64,000 nt of DNA from Kaistella antarctica (GCF_900109615.1 NZ_FOIX01000004.1:372001-436000), one strand, 5' to 3'. Shown: positions 44,912 to 54,145, counted from the stretch's first letter. Notes: generated by a model not told the origin, from the sequence alone. Program-made: numbers and translations.

Positions 44912-45475
44912 ATGCAAAAAGTTATCATATTCTCAGCGCCTTCCGGAAGTGGAAAAACCACTTTGGTTAAACATTGTTTGGAACATTTCACTGAACTGGA
45001 ATTTTCGATTTCATGTACGACCAGAAAAGCACGTGGAGCGGAAGTGCATGGAATTGATTATCACTTTATCTCGCCTGAAGAATTTCGTGAAAAGATTTCA
45101 AAAGACGGCTTTGTTGAATATGAAGAAGTGTATACAGATAAATATTACGGAACCTTAAAATCCGAGGTCGACCGAATCTGGGCCGCCGGAAAAGTAGTCA
45201 TATTCGATGTTGATGTTCAGGGTGGAATTGCTTTAAAAAAATATTTCGGCGATCAGGCTTTATCGATTTTTATTATGCCGCCATCTGTGGCTGCTTTAGA
45301 ATTGCGATTAATTGCCCGAGGAACTGATGATTTGGAAACGATTCACACTCGCGTGGCGAAAGCGACGGAAGAAATTTCCTTTAAAAATGACTTCGACGAA
45401 ATTGTAGTGAACGATCAACTAGAAGCTGCACAAATAGAAATAGAAACTTTAATTCAAAATTTTTTAAAACCATGA
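44912..45475 (+). CDS. gmk: Guanylate kinase
   Basis: A 187-residue kinase of usual length. The P-loop is FSAPSGSGKTTLVKHCL. The GMP-binding ISCTTRKARGAEVHGIDYHF and the lid VIFDVDVQGGIALKKYF follow. It phosphorylates GMP to GDP. It overlaps the next gene by four bases (ATGA). The 72-base gap to yicC has short ATTAATCATTAAT palindromes. Confidence 0.95.
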   Translation: MQKVIIFSAPSGSGKTTLVKHCLEHFTELEFSISCTTRKARGAEVHGIDYHFISPEEFREKISKDGFVEYEEVYTDKYYGTLKSEVDRIWAAGKVVIFDVDVQGGIALKKYFGDQALSIFIMPPSVAALELRLIARGTDDLETIHTRVAKATEEISFKNDFDEIVVNDQLEAAQIEIETLIQNFLKP

Positions 45476-46191
45476 GAGTTGCCATTATCGGTTGCGGTTG
45501 GGTCGGTGAAAAATTGTCCAAATATTTACGAAATTTAGACCATCATGTAATCGCTACAACCACTTCACCGGAGAAAATAATTCCTTTGCAAAACGTGGCC
45601 TCTGAAGTTCATTTGTTAGATTTTAGCTCAACGATTGATTTTAGTTTTTTAGAAATGGTGGATGTCGCTATCTTCAGCATGCCGATTTCCCGTAATACTT
45701 GGCATCAAGGCTTTGAAAAGCTAAAACTCGAATTTCCGAAAACCATCCTTTTTAGCTCAACCGGAGTTTATCCGCAGGAAGATCATATTTTCACGGAAGA
45801 CGATACCGATAATTTAAGAACGGATATTCTAACTTCAGAAAACTTGGTCAGAAAATCTTATCCGCAAACAAATATTCTGCGGTTCGGCGGTTTGATGGGC
45901 GATGACCGTTCTCTCCAGAATATGTTTAAAAACAGAACGCCAGAAAACCCAGGAAAACTAACGAACTATATTCATTATGAAGACATTCTGCCGATTGTTG
46001 ATTTGTTCCTCAAGTCAGAAATTCAGGCTGAAACTTATAACATCGTGGCGCCCGAACATCCTTCTATTGCCGAAGTTCTCAATTTAAAGGTTGAAAATAC
46101 GAGCGACCAAAAACAGAGAGTCATTTCTTCCGAGAAACTGATTCGAGATTTTAATTATACCTTTAAACATCCCAATCCTAAAGATTTTTAA
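45472..46191 (+). CDS. NAD(P)-binding Rossmann protein (YeeZ-like SDR)
   Basis: A 239-residue protein with an N-terminal Rossmann motif (VAIIGCGWVGEKLSKYL). Further on are SSTGVYPQEDHIFTEDD (a Ser/Tyr-type SDR site with Y shifted as in atypical SDRs), ILRFGGLMG, and IHYEDILPIVDLFL. This layout matches the YeeZ-type nucleoside-diphosphate-sugar epimerase-like group. The reaction is unknown. It sits between gmk and nadA with near-zero spacing, so it is part of that operon. Confidence 0.75.
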   Translation: MRVAIIGCGWVGEKLSKYLRNLDHHVIATTTSPEKIIPLQNVASEVHLLDFSSTIDFSFLEMVDVAIFSMPISRNTWHQGFEKLKLEFPKTILFSSTGVYPQEDHIFTEDDTDNLRTDILTSENLVRKSYPQTNILRFGGLMGDDRSLQNMFKNRTPENPGKLTNYIHYEDILPIVDLFLKSEIQAETYNIVAPEHPSIAEVLNLKVENTSDQKQRVISSEKLIRDFNYTFKHPNPKDF

Positions 46192-46194
46192 AAC

Positions 46195-47214
46195 ATGAGC
46201 ACAGAAAAATTCGATAAAGCAAAATCGAACCTTCCCGTAAGAGGGTTTTTGAAAATAGATGACCTCATCATTCCTCAAGGCGAAGCTTTGGTTCAGGCCA
46301 TTCTTGATTTGAAAAAAGAAAAAAATGCCGTTATTTTGGCGCATTATTATCAGCCACCAGCCATTCAGGATATCGCAGATTATTTAGGCGATTCCCTACA
46401 ACTGGCACGGGCTGCAAAAGATACAGATGCTGATATGATCGCTTTTTGTGGCGTTCATTTTATGGCAGAAGCTGCGAAGATTTTGAATCCTTCGAAAAAA
46501 GTAGTTCTTCCGGATACTCAAGCTGGCTGCTCCTTGGCAGACGGTTGTAGTGGCGAAGGTTTGCGGGCAATGCGTGCGAAACATCCAGGCGCTTTAATTG
46601 CGACCTACATCAACTGTAACGCCGAAACAAAAGCAGAATCTGATATTATCGTGACCAGTTCCAACGCCGAAACAATTATTCGATCTCTGCCAGAAGACCG
46701 TCCGATTATCTTTGCACCGGACAAAAATTTAGGAGCTTATTTGATGAAGAAAACCGGACGAGATATGATTCTTTGGGACGGAACCTGTATCGTTCATGAA
46801 GCCTTCTCTATGGAAAGAATCGCTCAGCAACTGGCAGCCAATCCTCAGGCAAAACTCATCGCGCATCCCGAAAGTGAAGCGGCTGTTTTGGATCTGGCGC
46901 ATTATGTGGGATCTACGTCTGGACTTTTAAATTTTGTAGAGAAAGATGACGCTCAAAAATTTATAGTGGCGACTGAAGAAGGAATTTTGCACGAAATGCA
47001 AAAACGCGCACCTCATAAAAAGTTAATTCCCGCCTTGGTTTTCGATGAATCTTGCAATTGCTCCGAATGTTTTTACATGAAGAGAAACACGCTGGAAAAA
47101 TTATACTTGTGTATGAAGTATGAATTACCAGAAATTTTAATGGATGAAGAATTGCGCTTGAAAGCTTTGAAACCGATTGAAGCAATGCTGGAATTATCGA
47201 CCACGATCAAGTAA
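46195..47214 (+). CDS. nadA: Quinolinate synthase A
   Basis: A 339-residue enzyme with AVILAHYYQPPAIQDIADYLG at the N-terminus. It has three cysteines placed as the 4Fe-4S ligands: in MIAFCGVHFMAE, in CIVHEAFS, and in LVFDESCNCSECFYM. It condenses iminoaspartate and dihydroxyacetone phosphate to quinolinate in NAD synthesis. nadB and nadC are not in the window. A palindromic repeat directly follows the stop. Confidence 0.95.
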   Translation: MSTEKFDKAKSNLPVRGFLKIDDLIIPQGEALVQAILDLKKEKNAVILAHYYQPPAIQDIADYLGDSLQLARAAKDTDADMIAFCGVHFMAEAAKILNPSKKVVLPDTQAGCSLADGCSGEGLRAMRAKHPGALIATYINCNAETKAESDIIVTSSNAETIIRSLPEDRPIIFAPDKNLGAYLMKKTGRDMILWDGTCIVHEAFSMERIAQQLAANPQAKLIAHPESEAAVLDLAHYVGSTSGLLNFVEKDDAQKFIVATEEGILHEMQKRAPHKKLIPALVFDESCNCSECFYMKRNTLEKLYLCMKYELPEILMDEELRLKALKPIEAMLELSTTIK

Positions 47215-47221
47215 AATTTAC

Positions 47222-47248
47222 TTTGTCAAAGATCTGAACTTTGACAAA
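47222..47248 (+). terminator. Palindromic hairpin after nadA, possible terminator
   Basis: Arms TTTGTCAAAG (47222-47231) and CTTTGACAAA (47239-47248), then ATTTTAATATTTTTT. The T-rich tract makes it a possible terminator, but the arms resemble the REP-like unit at 38261. Confidence 0.5.
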
Positions 47249-47477
47249 ATTTTAATATTTTTTGGGCAATCTTTTTTGCCAGCGCATTGGCCAAAACAAA
47301 AAAAGCCGGGCTGTCCGTTGCAATTCCTCACGCCAATGCTTTGCCAACGCCTGTTCCGGGATTTCCACTTCCATCCCTATTGCGGGAAATGATTTGATGA
47401 TGTGTTGATGTGATAATGTGACAATTCAGAGAAAGAAAGAAAGAATAAGATTAGAGTAAAGCACATACATCAATAGG

Positions 47478-47529
47478 AACGGGCTTTAGCCCGTTTAATA
47501 AATAAAAAAAATCAGTTGGCTTTAGCCAA
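47478..47529. repeat. Twin TTTA-loop hairpins
   Basis: Two adjacent hairpins with the same TTTA loop: AACGGGC/GCCCGTT and TTGGC/GCCAA, separated by an A-rich spacer. The pair looks like a repeated intergenic unit. Confidence 0.7.
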
Positions 47530-47618
47530 AACTTAGATGTACCTTTTTTTAACATTAAGATATTAAGGAGAATTAAGATGTAAATCAATATTATCCTATC
47601 CAAAACACGAATAAAATA

Positions 47619-47978
47619 ATGACCTCAAAAATAATTATAGAAGACCTCAAAATCTACGCGTACCACGGGGCTCTTCCCGAAGAAACCCTGATCGGAACCT
47701 ACTATCTTTTGAATGTAGAAGTTCACACGGATTACTGGAAAGCAGTGGAAACTGATGATTTAAATGACACCATCAACTACGCTGAAATCAATGAAATCAT
47801 TCATCAAGAAATGAAGATTCCGTCCAAGCTGATGGAAAATGTGGCAGGTAGAATTTTGAAAAGCATCAAACTAAAATTTCCTCAGATTTCTTTTATTAAA
47901 ATCAGAATCACCAAAACCAGTCCACCCATGACGGGCGAAATGCGCGGGGTAAGTGTGGAAATTGAAAATCAGTTTTAG
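47619..47978 (+). CDS. folB: Dihydroneopterin aldolase
   Basis: A 119-residue FolB. It has IIIEDLKIYAYHGALPEETLIG (with the catalytic-pocket YHG), TDDLNDTINYAEI, MENVAGRILKSI, and TKTSPPMTGEMRGVSVEI. It cleaves dihydroneopterin to 6-hydroxymethyl-dihydropterin in folate synthesis. It is transcribed alone on the plus strand, after the repeat-rich gap. Confidence 0.92.
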   Translation: MTSKIIIEDLKIYAYHGALPEETLIGTYYLLNVEVHTDYWKAVETDDLNDTINYAEINEIIHQEMKIPSKLMENVAGRILKSIKLKFPQISFIKIRITKTSPPMTGEMRGVSVEIENQF

Positions 47979-48087
47979 GGATTTTCCAGAACCATACAAT
48001 CTTCTTAATTGCGAAATGCCATTGTCTTTCTAAACAGAGAAAAGCGAAGTGAAGAACCTCACCACTAAAACTCAAAGGCAAAATTCT

Positions 48088-48095
48088 TAACTTTG
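48088..48095 (+). promoter_or_regulatory. Candidate -7 promoter box of lnt
   Basis: TAACTTTG, a full match to TAnnTTTG, 26 bases before the lnt ATG. Confidence 0.5.
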
Positions 48096-48121
48096 AAAAT
48101 TAAATACGTTTTAAACAACCT

Positions 48122-49783
48122 ATGAAATATATTATTCTTTCTTTGCTCTCAGCGGTTTTGTTGAGTATCTCTTGGCCCACGTACGGAATTCCGTTTTTTA
48201 TATTTTTTGCCCTTGTTCCTCTACTAATTCTCGAACACGACATTTCAAATTTCTCTAAAATTAAAAGAAAAGGTTGGACAATTTTCGGTCTCACCTATCT
48301 CTGTTTCGTGATTTGGAATATCGTCACAACCGGTTGGTTATACGGAGCGAGAAATCCAGATGGTTCGCACTCGCTTTTTGCAGTTGTTTTTCCCGTTTTA
48401 TTTAATTCCTTTTTCTACGCTATTGTTTTCCAATGCTACCATTGGTACAAAAAAGCACAGGGAACTTATTTTGGATTGGTCTTCTTCGTCGCCATTTGGA
48501 TGGTTTGGGAAAAACTTCATTTAAGTTGGGAATTCACTTGGCCGTGGTTGAATTTAGGAAACGTCTTCGCTGATTACCCGCAATTTATTCAGTGGTATGA
48601 TACTCTTGGCTCGACTGGCGGTAGTTTCTGGATTTTACTGGTTAATGTTTTCGCTTTCTACACCTTACGAATTTGGGAGGCGGGCAGAAAAAGAAAATCT
48701 TTAATCATTAACTCTTCAGTATTAGTGGCTGGCATCGCTTTACCAATGTTGATCTCTGTCGGACAATACAAAAACTTCGATTTGAAACCGACAGGAACAG
48801 TTAATGTGTTAATGCTGCAGCCGGAACTCAATCCTTACACCGAAAAATATTCTAAAGACAGTCTGACTATTTTAAATGACTTGCTGACTTTAGCCGAAGA
48901 AAATTCAAAAGGTCAAATCGATTATTATATTGGTCCAGAAACTTCACTTCCTGGTTTCGGGTCGATTTCTGAAACGGGGTTTGAAGAAAGTGAACTTTTA
49001 AATAAGACGAAAAACTTTTTAAGCAAACACCCGAAATCGGTTTTAGTAACTGGAATTTCTTCGCATCGATTTTATCCGAACGAAAATGAAAAATCGAAAA
49101 CCGCCTATCAGACGTCGCAAGGTATTTTTGTGGACAGTTATAACTCGGCTGTTCAGATTATACCCAATCAAAAAGTAGAAGTCTATCACAAAGGGAAATT
49201 GGTTCCTGGCGTTGAGATTTTTCCGTATATCAGTGTGTTGAAACCACTGCTTGGAAACGCTATGTTGAACCTTGGTGGCACAACTGCTTCGCTGGGCATT
49301 GACGAAAAAAGAAAAGTATTCACCAACACTTTCAACAAAGGAAAAATGGCACCCATCATTTGTTATGAAAGTATTTACGGAGAGTTCGTGACCGATTACG
49401 TAAAAGAGGGCGCCAACTTTTTAGGAATTATGACCAATGACTCGTGGTGGGGCGTTACGCAAGGTCACAAACAGTTGATGGCTTATGCCAGAATGCGCGC
49501 CATAGAAACACGACGCGAAATCGCACGGTCTGCGAACAGTGGAATTTCCGCGCACATTGATGCAAGAGGTGATGTTTTAGGAGATACCTTTTATGGTGAT
49601 AAAACTACGTTATTCGCGAAAGTTAATCTGTATGAACATCAAACTTTCTATACGCGAACCGGTGATTTATTGTCCCGCATTTCCATCTTCATCTTTGGCT
49701 TCTTGGTATTTTATAACTGGATTAAAAAATACCAGAATAGAAAACCTGTTGAACCTATGAAAAAGATTGTGATTAAAAGATAA
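48122..49783 (+). CDS. lnt: Apolipoprotein N-acyltransferase
   Basis: A 553-residue inner-membrane protein. The N-terminal ~220 residues form about six membrane helices and a C-terminal helix is seen near residue 525. The periplasmic nitrilase-like domain has E273 in YIGPETSLPG, K359 in YHKGKLVPG and C414 in PIICYESIYGE, the catalytic triad of Lnt. It N-acylates the N-terminal cysteine of lipoproteins such as Wza. The domain order and length are normal. Confidence 0.93.
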   Translation: MKYIILSLLSAVLLSISWPTYGIPFFIFFALVPLLILEHDISNFSKIKRKGWTIFGLTYLCFVIWNIVTTGWLYGARNPDGSHSLFAVVFPVLFNSFFYAIVFQCYHWYKKAQGTYFGLVFFVAIWMVWEKLHLSWEFTWPWLNLGNVFADYPQFIQWYDTLGSTGGSFWILLVNVFAFYTLRIWEAGRKRKSLIINSSVLVAGIALPMLISVGQYKNFDLKPTGTVNVLMLQPELNPYTEKYSKDSLTILNDLLTLAEENSKGQIDYYIGPETSLPGFGSISETGFEESELLNKTKNFLSKHPKSVLVTGISSHRFYPNENEKSKTAYQTSQGIFVDSYNSAVQIIPNQKVEVYHKGKLVPGVEIFPYISVLKPLLGNAMLNLGGTTASLGIDEKRKVFTNTFNKGKMAPIICYESIYGEFVTDYVKEGANFLGIMTNDSWWGVTQGHKQLMAYARMRAIETRREIARSANSGISAHIDARGDVLGDTFYGDKTTLFAKVNLYEHQTFYTRTGDLLSRISIFIFGFLVFYNWIKKYQNRKPVEPMKKIVIKR

Positions 49784-49804
49784 AGGAGTTTAATCAATAA
49801 AGTT

Positions 49805-49836
49805 AAAAGTCACAAAAGAATCTTTTTGTGACTTTT
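49805..49836. terminator. Bidirectional terminator between lnt and the helicase gene
   Basis: Arms AAAAGTCACAAAA and TTTTGTGACTTTT (13 pairs) with loop GAATCT, flanked by A and T runs on both sides. It sits between two convergent genes and can serve both. Confidence 0.85.
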
Positions 49837-49857
49837 TTAGTTTCAGGAAGTTAACAA

Positions 49858-51987
49858 TTACTTTTCCGTCTTCGACTTTTTATGATTGAAGTGGTTCAGC
49901 AACAAACGGATTTCATTGAATTCAAAATCATTTGGCAATTCTCTTTTCCAATCGTTTAAGGTTTCGTGGGAACTTTTCTTAAATTCTTTTTCGAAGGTTT
50001 TAATCTTTTGTTTGTCGAAGATTCTGGCTATATCCAGTAAACCTTGCTCTGCAAATTTTGCCAGATGTCCGAAAATAGTTTCGGAAACCAAACCTCTTTC
50101 TTTGGCGATTTCGGGAATGGTTTTACCTTCTTCAAACAATTGAAAACTTAAAATATGAGATGGAATCTTCGCCACCTTGGTCGAAATAGAAATATTATTA
50201 TCCGTATTGAAAAGCGGAATTTCCAACAGATAAACTTTCTTGAGATCATTCAGATAATCTTCTAAATCATCTAGAAAAACCCGGAAATCTTCGTTGTATT
50301 CTTTCAGTCCTTTGGTTCCTTTATTTTCAGCATAGAAATCGAGTAAAGGTTGGAAGACTTCCAAATTTATTTTAGTAAAAAAGAAATTGACCGCCCCTTT
50401 GGCTTTGGTTTCAATCTCGCTCCATTCTTCATTTCCATTAATGAATTTATGGGTTTTCTGCAGCATTATTTTTTCAAACTTCTGATAAACCTGACCAAAG
50501 TTTTCAATCTTCGGTTTTAAATTTTGATATAAATGCTGCGCTTTATTTTTATCGAGTGCCTTGCTGGTTTTGGTTGAATTAAACCATTTCTCCAGTGAAA
50601 ATTTGAACCACAGACAATCCAATCGGCTGACGACTTTCTTAATGCTGTAATCGTATTTTTCGACTTCCAGGATTTCATCAATCTTAGCGTTGGCATTGGT
50701 TTCATCTTGAAATTTGGAAACGCGTCGATCAGCAAAAATTACATTAGGCGTAATCTTCGATTTTAAAACAATTCCTTCCAAAGTTCGGCACCGGGAAAGC
50801 GCCACATAAACCTGTCCGGACGCAAAAGATTTCCCGGCGTCAATAATCAACCGATCAAATGTCAAACCTTGCGATTTATGAATGGTCACCGCCCAAGCCA
50901 GGCGAATTGGATACTGCTGAAAACTGCCCAAGACATCTTCGGTAATATTTTTATCGGCATCTAAACCATATCTTTTCTGCTCCCATGTTTCTTTTTTAAT
51001 TTTAAAAACTTCATCATCACCATCGATGAGCACGGTAATTTCTTTGTCATCCAGATTCATGACTTCAGCAAGTTTACCGTTGAAATATCTTTTCTCGGAA
51101 CTGGCGTCGTTGCGAATAAACATCACTTGCGCGCCGACTTTCAACTGCAGTTCCTCTTCGTTTGGATATTGATTTTCATTAAAATTACCTACGATATCTG
51201 CCGAATAGAAATATGGTTTCCCTTTCAAAGCCGCAATTTTCTTCTGGTTGATTTCGTCGGCCATTCGGTTATGCGACGTTAAATAAACGTAGGCTTCATA
51301 AGTTGGTTCAAAGTCTGGAATATATCTTTCGTTCAACGTTTCAAAATCGATATCGCCGACTGCGCCATCCCGAATATCATTCAGAATATCCAGAAATTTC
51401 TCATCGGTTTGCCGATAAACCGTCGTGAGTTCAAGCGTAATTAAAGGCATTTCCTTTAAAGCATAACTCTCGAAGAAAAAAGGGGATTTGTAATATTGAC
51501 CTAAAAAATGTTCATCACGAACAACTGGTGGCAATTGGTACAAATCGCCAATAAATAACATTTGAACGCCGCCGAATTTCTGCTGATTCCGACGAACGAA
51601 ACGTAAAGAGAAATCCATCATATCTAAAACATCGGCGCGAAGCATGGAAACCTCATCGATGATAATGATTTCAATTTCACGCAATAACTTTAGCTTGTCT
51701 TTTCGGTATTTGAAATGCTGCATTAAGTCGGAAATATTATTTCCTAAGTTGCTGTCGATTCTATCTGTTGTGGGGATGAAGGTTCTTAAAGGAAGTCCGA
51801 ACATGGAGTGAATGGTCACGCCACCAGCGTTGATCGCGGCAATTCCAGTCGGAGCAACCACGATGTGTTTTTTTTTGGTTTTCTTGACGAACTCGTTCAG
51901 GAAAGTGGTTTTTCCGGTGCCGGCTTTTCCGGTGAGAAAAATACTGCGGTTGGTATGTTCGGTTAAATTAAAGAGAGATTGGTCCAT
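49858..51987 (-). CDS. PIF1-like helicase with C-terminal helix-turn-helix
   Basis: A 709-residue helicase. The Walker A is GKAGTGKTTFL (19-30) in FLTGKAGTGKTTFLNEFV, and a DEAD-like IIIDEVSMLRADVLDMM follows. AWAVTIHKSQGLTFDRLIID and YVALSRCRTLEGIVL are the UvrD/Pif1 C-terminal signatures. The last ~150 residues carry an HTH_40-like segment (FEEGKTIPEIAKERGL). Such proteins unwind DNA, probably at G-quadruplex or stalled replication structures. A TAAATTTG box lies four bases upstream of the ATG (51992-51999), so the mRNA may be leaderless. Confidence 0.85.
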   Translation of the reverse strand: MDQSLFNLTEHTNRSIFLTGKAGTGKTTFLNEFVKKTKKKHIVVAPTGIAAINAGGVTIHSMFGLPLRTFIPTTDRIDSNLGNNISDLMQHFKYRKDKLKLLREIEIIIIDEVSMLRADVLDMMDFSLRFVRRNQQKFGGVQMLFIGDLYQLPPVVRDEHFLGQYYKSPFFFESYALKEMPLITLELTTVYRQTDEKFLDILNDIRDGAVGDIDFETLNERYIPDFEPTYEAYVYLTSHNRMADEINQKKIAALKGKPYFYSADIVGNFNENQYPNEEELQLKVGAQVMFIRNDASSEKRYFNGKLAEVMNLDDKEITVLIDGDDEVFKIKKETWEQKRYGLDADKNITEDVLGSFQQYPIRLAWAVTIHKSQGLTFDRLIIDAGKSFASGQVYVALSRCRTLEGIVLKSKITPNVIFADRRVSKFQDETNANAKIDEILEVEKYDYSIKKVVSRLDCLWFKFSLEKWFNSTKTSKALDKNKAQHLYQNLKPKIENFGQVYQKFEKIMLQKTHKFINGNEEWSEIETKAKGAVNFFFTKINLEVFQPLLDFYAENKGTKGLKEYNEDFRVFLDDLEDYLNDLKKVYLLEIPLFNTDNNISISTKVAKIPSHILSFQLFEEGKTIPEIAKERGLVSETIFGHLAKFAEQGLLDIARIFDKQKIKTFEKEFKKSSHETLNDWKRELPNDFEFNEIRLLLNHFNHKKSKTEK

Positions 51988-51991
51988 TGGT

Positions 51992-51999
51992 CAAATTTA
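51992..51999 (-). promoter_or_regulatory. Candidate -7 promoter box of the helicase gene
   Basis: TAAATTTG on the minus strand, ending four bases before the ATG. Transcription would begin at or near the start codon. Confidence 0.45.
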
Positions 52000-52212
52000 A
52001 GGAAATTGAGTTGAATGAAATGAGCGAAATCACCATTCATTGATTTGAGTTGGGATTTTAATCTTTCTCTAAAATGGATTAAGAAAAGCAGTTGGTTATT
52101 AAATATGACTAATCTTAACTATTTTGCAGAAAGGAACAGGAAATATTCTTTAAACCAGAAGTAAAGCAAACGCCAAGGAGAGAAATAAATTGGGTTGAAA
52201 GGCAGAGTTGCG

Positions 52213-52220
52213 TATATTTG
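52213..52220 (+). promoter_or_regulatory. Candidate -7 promoter box of the 52279 gene
   Basis: TATATTTG, a full match, with TTG starting about 18 bases upstream. It falls inside the longer open frame, so the start at 52279 is preferred. Confidence 0.45.
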
Positions 52221-52278
52221 GGTGGTGTGCGATATGCTAAACCAACATTCGTCAGAAAATGAAACGATAAAAAAACAG

Positions 52279-53013
52279 ATGAAAATAATACTCAAACTTT
52301 TAATGCTCTCTTTCGCTTTACAATCTTGTGAGAACAAAACAAGTGAAAGTAAACAAAAAGTTACAATCCAAGACACTTTAAAAAGTACATCAATAAAAGC
52401 TGATGAAAATCAAATTAAAGAAAAAACACCTAAAATTTTCACAGATCCCTTTGAATTTGTATACTATAATGATAATGGAGATTATAGGTGGTTGTATGCA
52501 AAAAAAGGAAAAGACACCTATAGTTTTGTGAATGACAATAATGATCAAAGAAACTTACGAAGAGGTGACATTTGTGAAATTAAATGGAAAAAAGACACCA
52601 TATACATTGCTGGAGATGGAGAAACACCACAAATAGAAGATTGGCTAATCGCTATTAAGAAAACTCAAGATGGAAAAGTGTCTAAATTTAGAAAAGAATA
52701 TAAAAAAGAATTAAAATACCACTATTCTGACGATATTTATTCAAAAAGTGGATTAGATGATTTATATGTTTTAGCTGAATTCTATATAGCAAACTCAAAA
52801 AACAAATTAATACAATCCGCTATTCAAAAAAAAGAACAATTAGAGTATTCTATTGAGAGTAGAACAGAAAATAACAAATATTATCAAGTTTTGGGCATTG
52901 GCTATACTTTTGAGCACCGATTTACGATCATGCAATGGATTTATATAGATATTGAAACACAAAAAATATATGAGTATGATATAGCAAATGAAAAGTTAAT
53001 TGAATTTAAATAA
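52279..53013 (+). CDS. Hypothetical lipoprotein-like protein
   Basis: A 244-residue protein of unknown family. The start is the ATG at 52279 (MKIILKLLMLSFALQSCENK) because it gives a short signal peptide with a lipobox-like LQSC and follows the promoter box. The mature part is lysine-rich and polar, with no recognised domain. Its base composition is AT-rich, like the next gene but unlike the lnt side. It lies in a small accessory patch with the 92-base repeats. It could be a surface lipoprotein, but no function can be given. Confidence 0.6.
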   Translation: MKIILKLLMLSFALQSCENKTSESKQKVTIQDTLKSTSIKADENQIKEKTPKIFTDPFEFVYYNDNGDYRWLYAKKGKDTYSFVNDNNDQRNLRRGDICEIKWKKDTIYIAGDGETPQIEDWLIAIKKTQDGKVSKFRKEYKKELKYHYSDDIYSKSGLDDLYVLAEFYIANSKNKLIQSAIQKKEQLEYSIESRTENNKYYQVLGIGYTFEHRFTIMQWIYIDIETQKIYEYDIANEKLIEFK

Positions 53014-53040
53014 AGAGCACCATCGCACAACACCAGTAAG

Positions 53041-53132
53041 TATTTCTATTAGCGCGTCGGAAGTTCCTATCATTAAGCTTTTCGCTAATTATTCAATTTA
53101 TTATATTTACAAAAACTTGTAATAAAAGTCCC
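53041..53132. repeat. 92-base direct repeat, copy 1
   Basis: About 86 percent identical, without gaps, to 53931-54022. It starts TATTTCTATTAGC and ends ATAAAAGTCC. It contains TTATATTTAC, close to the TAnnTTTG -7 box, 80-90 bases before the next gene start. Confidence 0.85.
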
Positions 53133-53189
53133 CACCATGGCAAAGTCCCAAAACGTCACACTTCATATTAAACAAAACTCTCGCTAATA

Positions 53190-53858
53190 ATGAATTTTTT
53201 CAAAGACATACTTGGTTCGAATAAAAATGAATCAAACGTAGAATTCTACAAAAATGAAAACGGATTGCATACTTTAGGTGGTACTTTTCCAGCTGATTTT
53301 ACCGTTCCAGAAAATAAATTTTTAAGCGGATTTCAATATGTTGGATTTATAAATAGTAGTGATAAGTACTTCAATTGGCTTCCATTTGATGTTCATTTAA
53401 TTTGCCCAATTTATTTAGATATTGAAAATGTATATTTGGATTACTCCAATCCAAATGCACCAAAGATACTTGCACCAGAAGATTCAAGCGAAATAACTTC
53501 GGCATTTGATGAATTGAAAAAAGATTCAATTATTCAATTCAAACAAAGTAAACTTTCTCTTCGTGAATTTGAAGGTTTAACAGACGAAAATGAACTTACC
53601 ATCTTAGGAATTGCCGGAAAACCAAATTTATTACAAGATGATGATGTTCCAATTTGCCCAAAGAGTGGAAAAAAAATGAAATTTCTTTGTCAATTTTCAA
53701 CGTGGAACCAGATTGAAACAGAATTTACCAACGTAGAATGTGAAGATAAATTCATGCAACAATATTTTGAACGTATGAATTTTTGGTGTGATGGAAGTTT
53801 ATATGTTTTTATAGAACCTGAAAGTAAAACTGTTTGTTACTATATTCAAAACACGTAA
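53190..53858 (+). CDS. Hypothetical protein with a DUF1963/YwqG-like C-terminus
   Basis: A 222-residue protein, no signal peptide. The C-terminal third has GIAGKPNLLQDDDVPICPKS and KKMKFLCQF, the spacing of YwqG-type (DUF1963) proteins, which keep a G-x-P, a C-P and an FL-Q motif. I infer a distant relationship only. YwqG-like proteins often act as immunity proteins next to polymorphic toxins, but no toxin gene is beside it. It is enclosed between two 92-base direct repeats, which makes it look like a movable cassette. Confidence 0.45.
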   Translation: MNFFKDILGSNKNESNVEFYKNENGLHTLGGTFPADFTVPENKFLSGFQYVGFINSSDKYFNWLPFDVHLICPIYLDIENVYLDYSNPNAPKILAPEDSSEITSAFDELKKDSIIQFKQSKLSLREFEGLTDENELTILGIAGKPNLLQDDDVPICPKSGKKMKFLCQFSTWNQIETEFTNVECEDKFMQQYFERMNFWCDGSLYVFIEPESKTVCYYIQNT

Positions 53859-53930
53859 TAAAGACGTAGGACACCACCTCTATCTTGTTTATTTAAAGGT
53901 ATTAATTTTATGATTATAGAGTAAAGACGG

Positions 53931-54022
53931 TATTTCTATTAGCCTGTCGGAAGTGCCTATCCTTAAAGTTTTTACTAATTGTTTAATTTGTTATATTTAC
54001 AAAGACTTGTTATAAAAGTCCA
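53931..54022. repeat. 92-base direct repeat, copy 2
   Basis: Direct repeat of 53041-53132 with about 13 differences and no indels. After it the sequence changes at once to the tail of a truncated gene. Confidence 0.85.
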
Positions 54023-54028
54023 CCCCGA

Positions 54029-54145
54029 CCTGCAGAAATACCTGAGCGTTACCAGAAAATTTATGAAAAAAACTTCATCTTGAAGCGATCTAACTTTAAA
54101 AAGTGTTTACTCGAAAGCTCAGAAGACAAAGTTTTTTTATCTTGA
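54029..54145 (+). pseudogene. Gene remnant (3' end of an unknown gene)
   Basis: A 38-residue open tail reads PAEIPERYQKIYEKNFILKR and then lysine-rich residues to a stop (TGA, 54143-54145). It has protein-like composition but no start codon. It begins just at the edge of 92-base repeat copy 2, as if the 5' part had been lost by recombination at the repeat. The family is not recognised. Confidence 0.4.

Larger units (their letters stand above)
47215..47618. other. Intergenic region with stacked hairpins
   Basis: 404 bases without a gene. They hold a nadA-proximal palindrome (47222-47248), a segment around 47280-47390 with a composition unlike the flanks that resembles common dispersed Bacteroidota intergenic sequence, and twin hairpins AACGGGC-TTTA-GCCCGTT (47478-47495) and TTGGC-TTTA-GCCAA (47516-47529). 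Nothing supports a gene. Confidence 0.6.

Noticed and set aside
44865-45158. Open frame of 97 codons overlapping gmk
   Set aside because: It is a frame-shifted shadow of gmk, which has a full P-loop and normal length.
47260-47395. Short open frame after nadA with an Ala/Pro-rich translation
   Set aside because: The segment resembles dispersed intergenic sequence of Bacteroidota; no start codon with context and no known domain.
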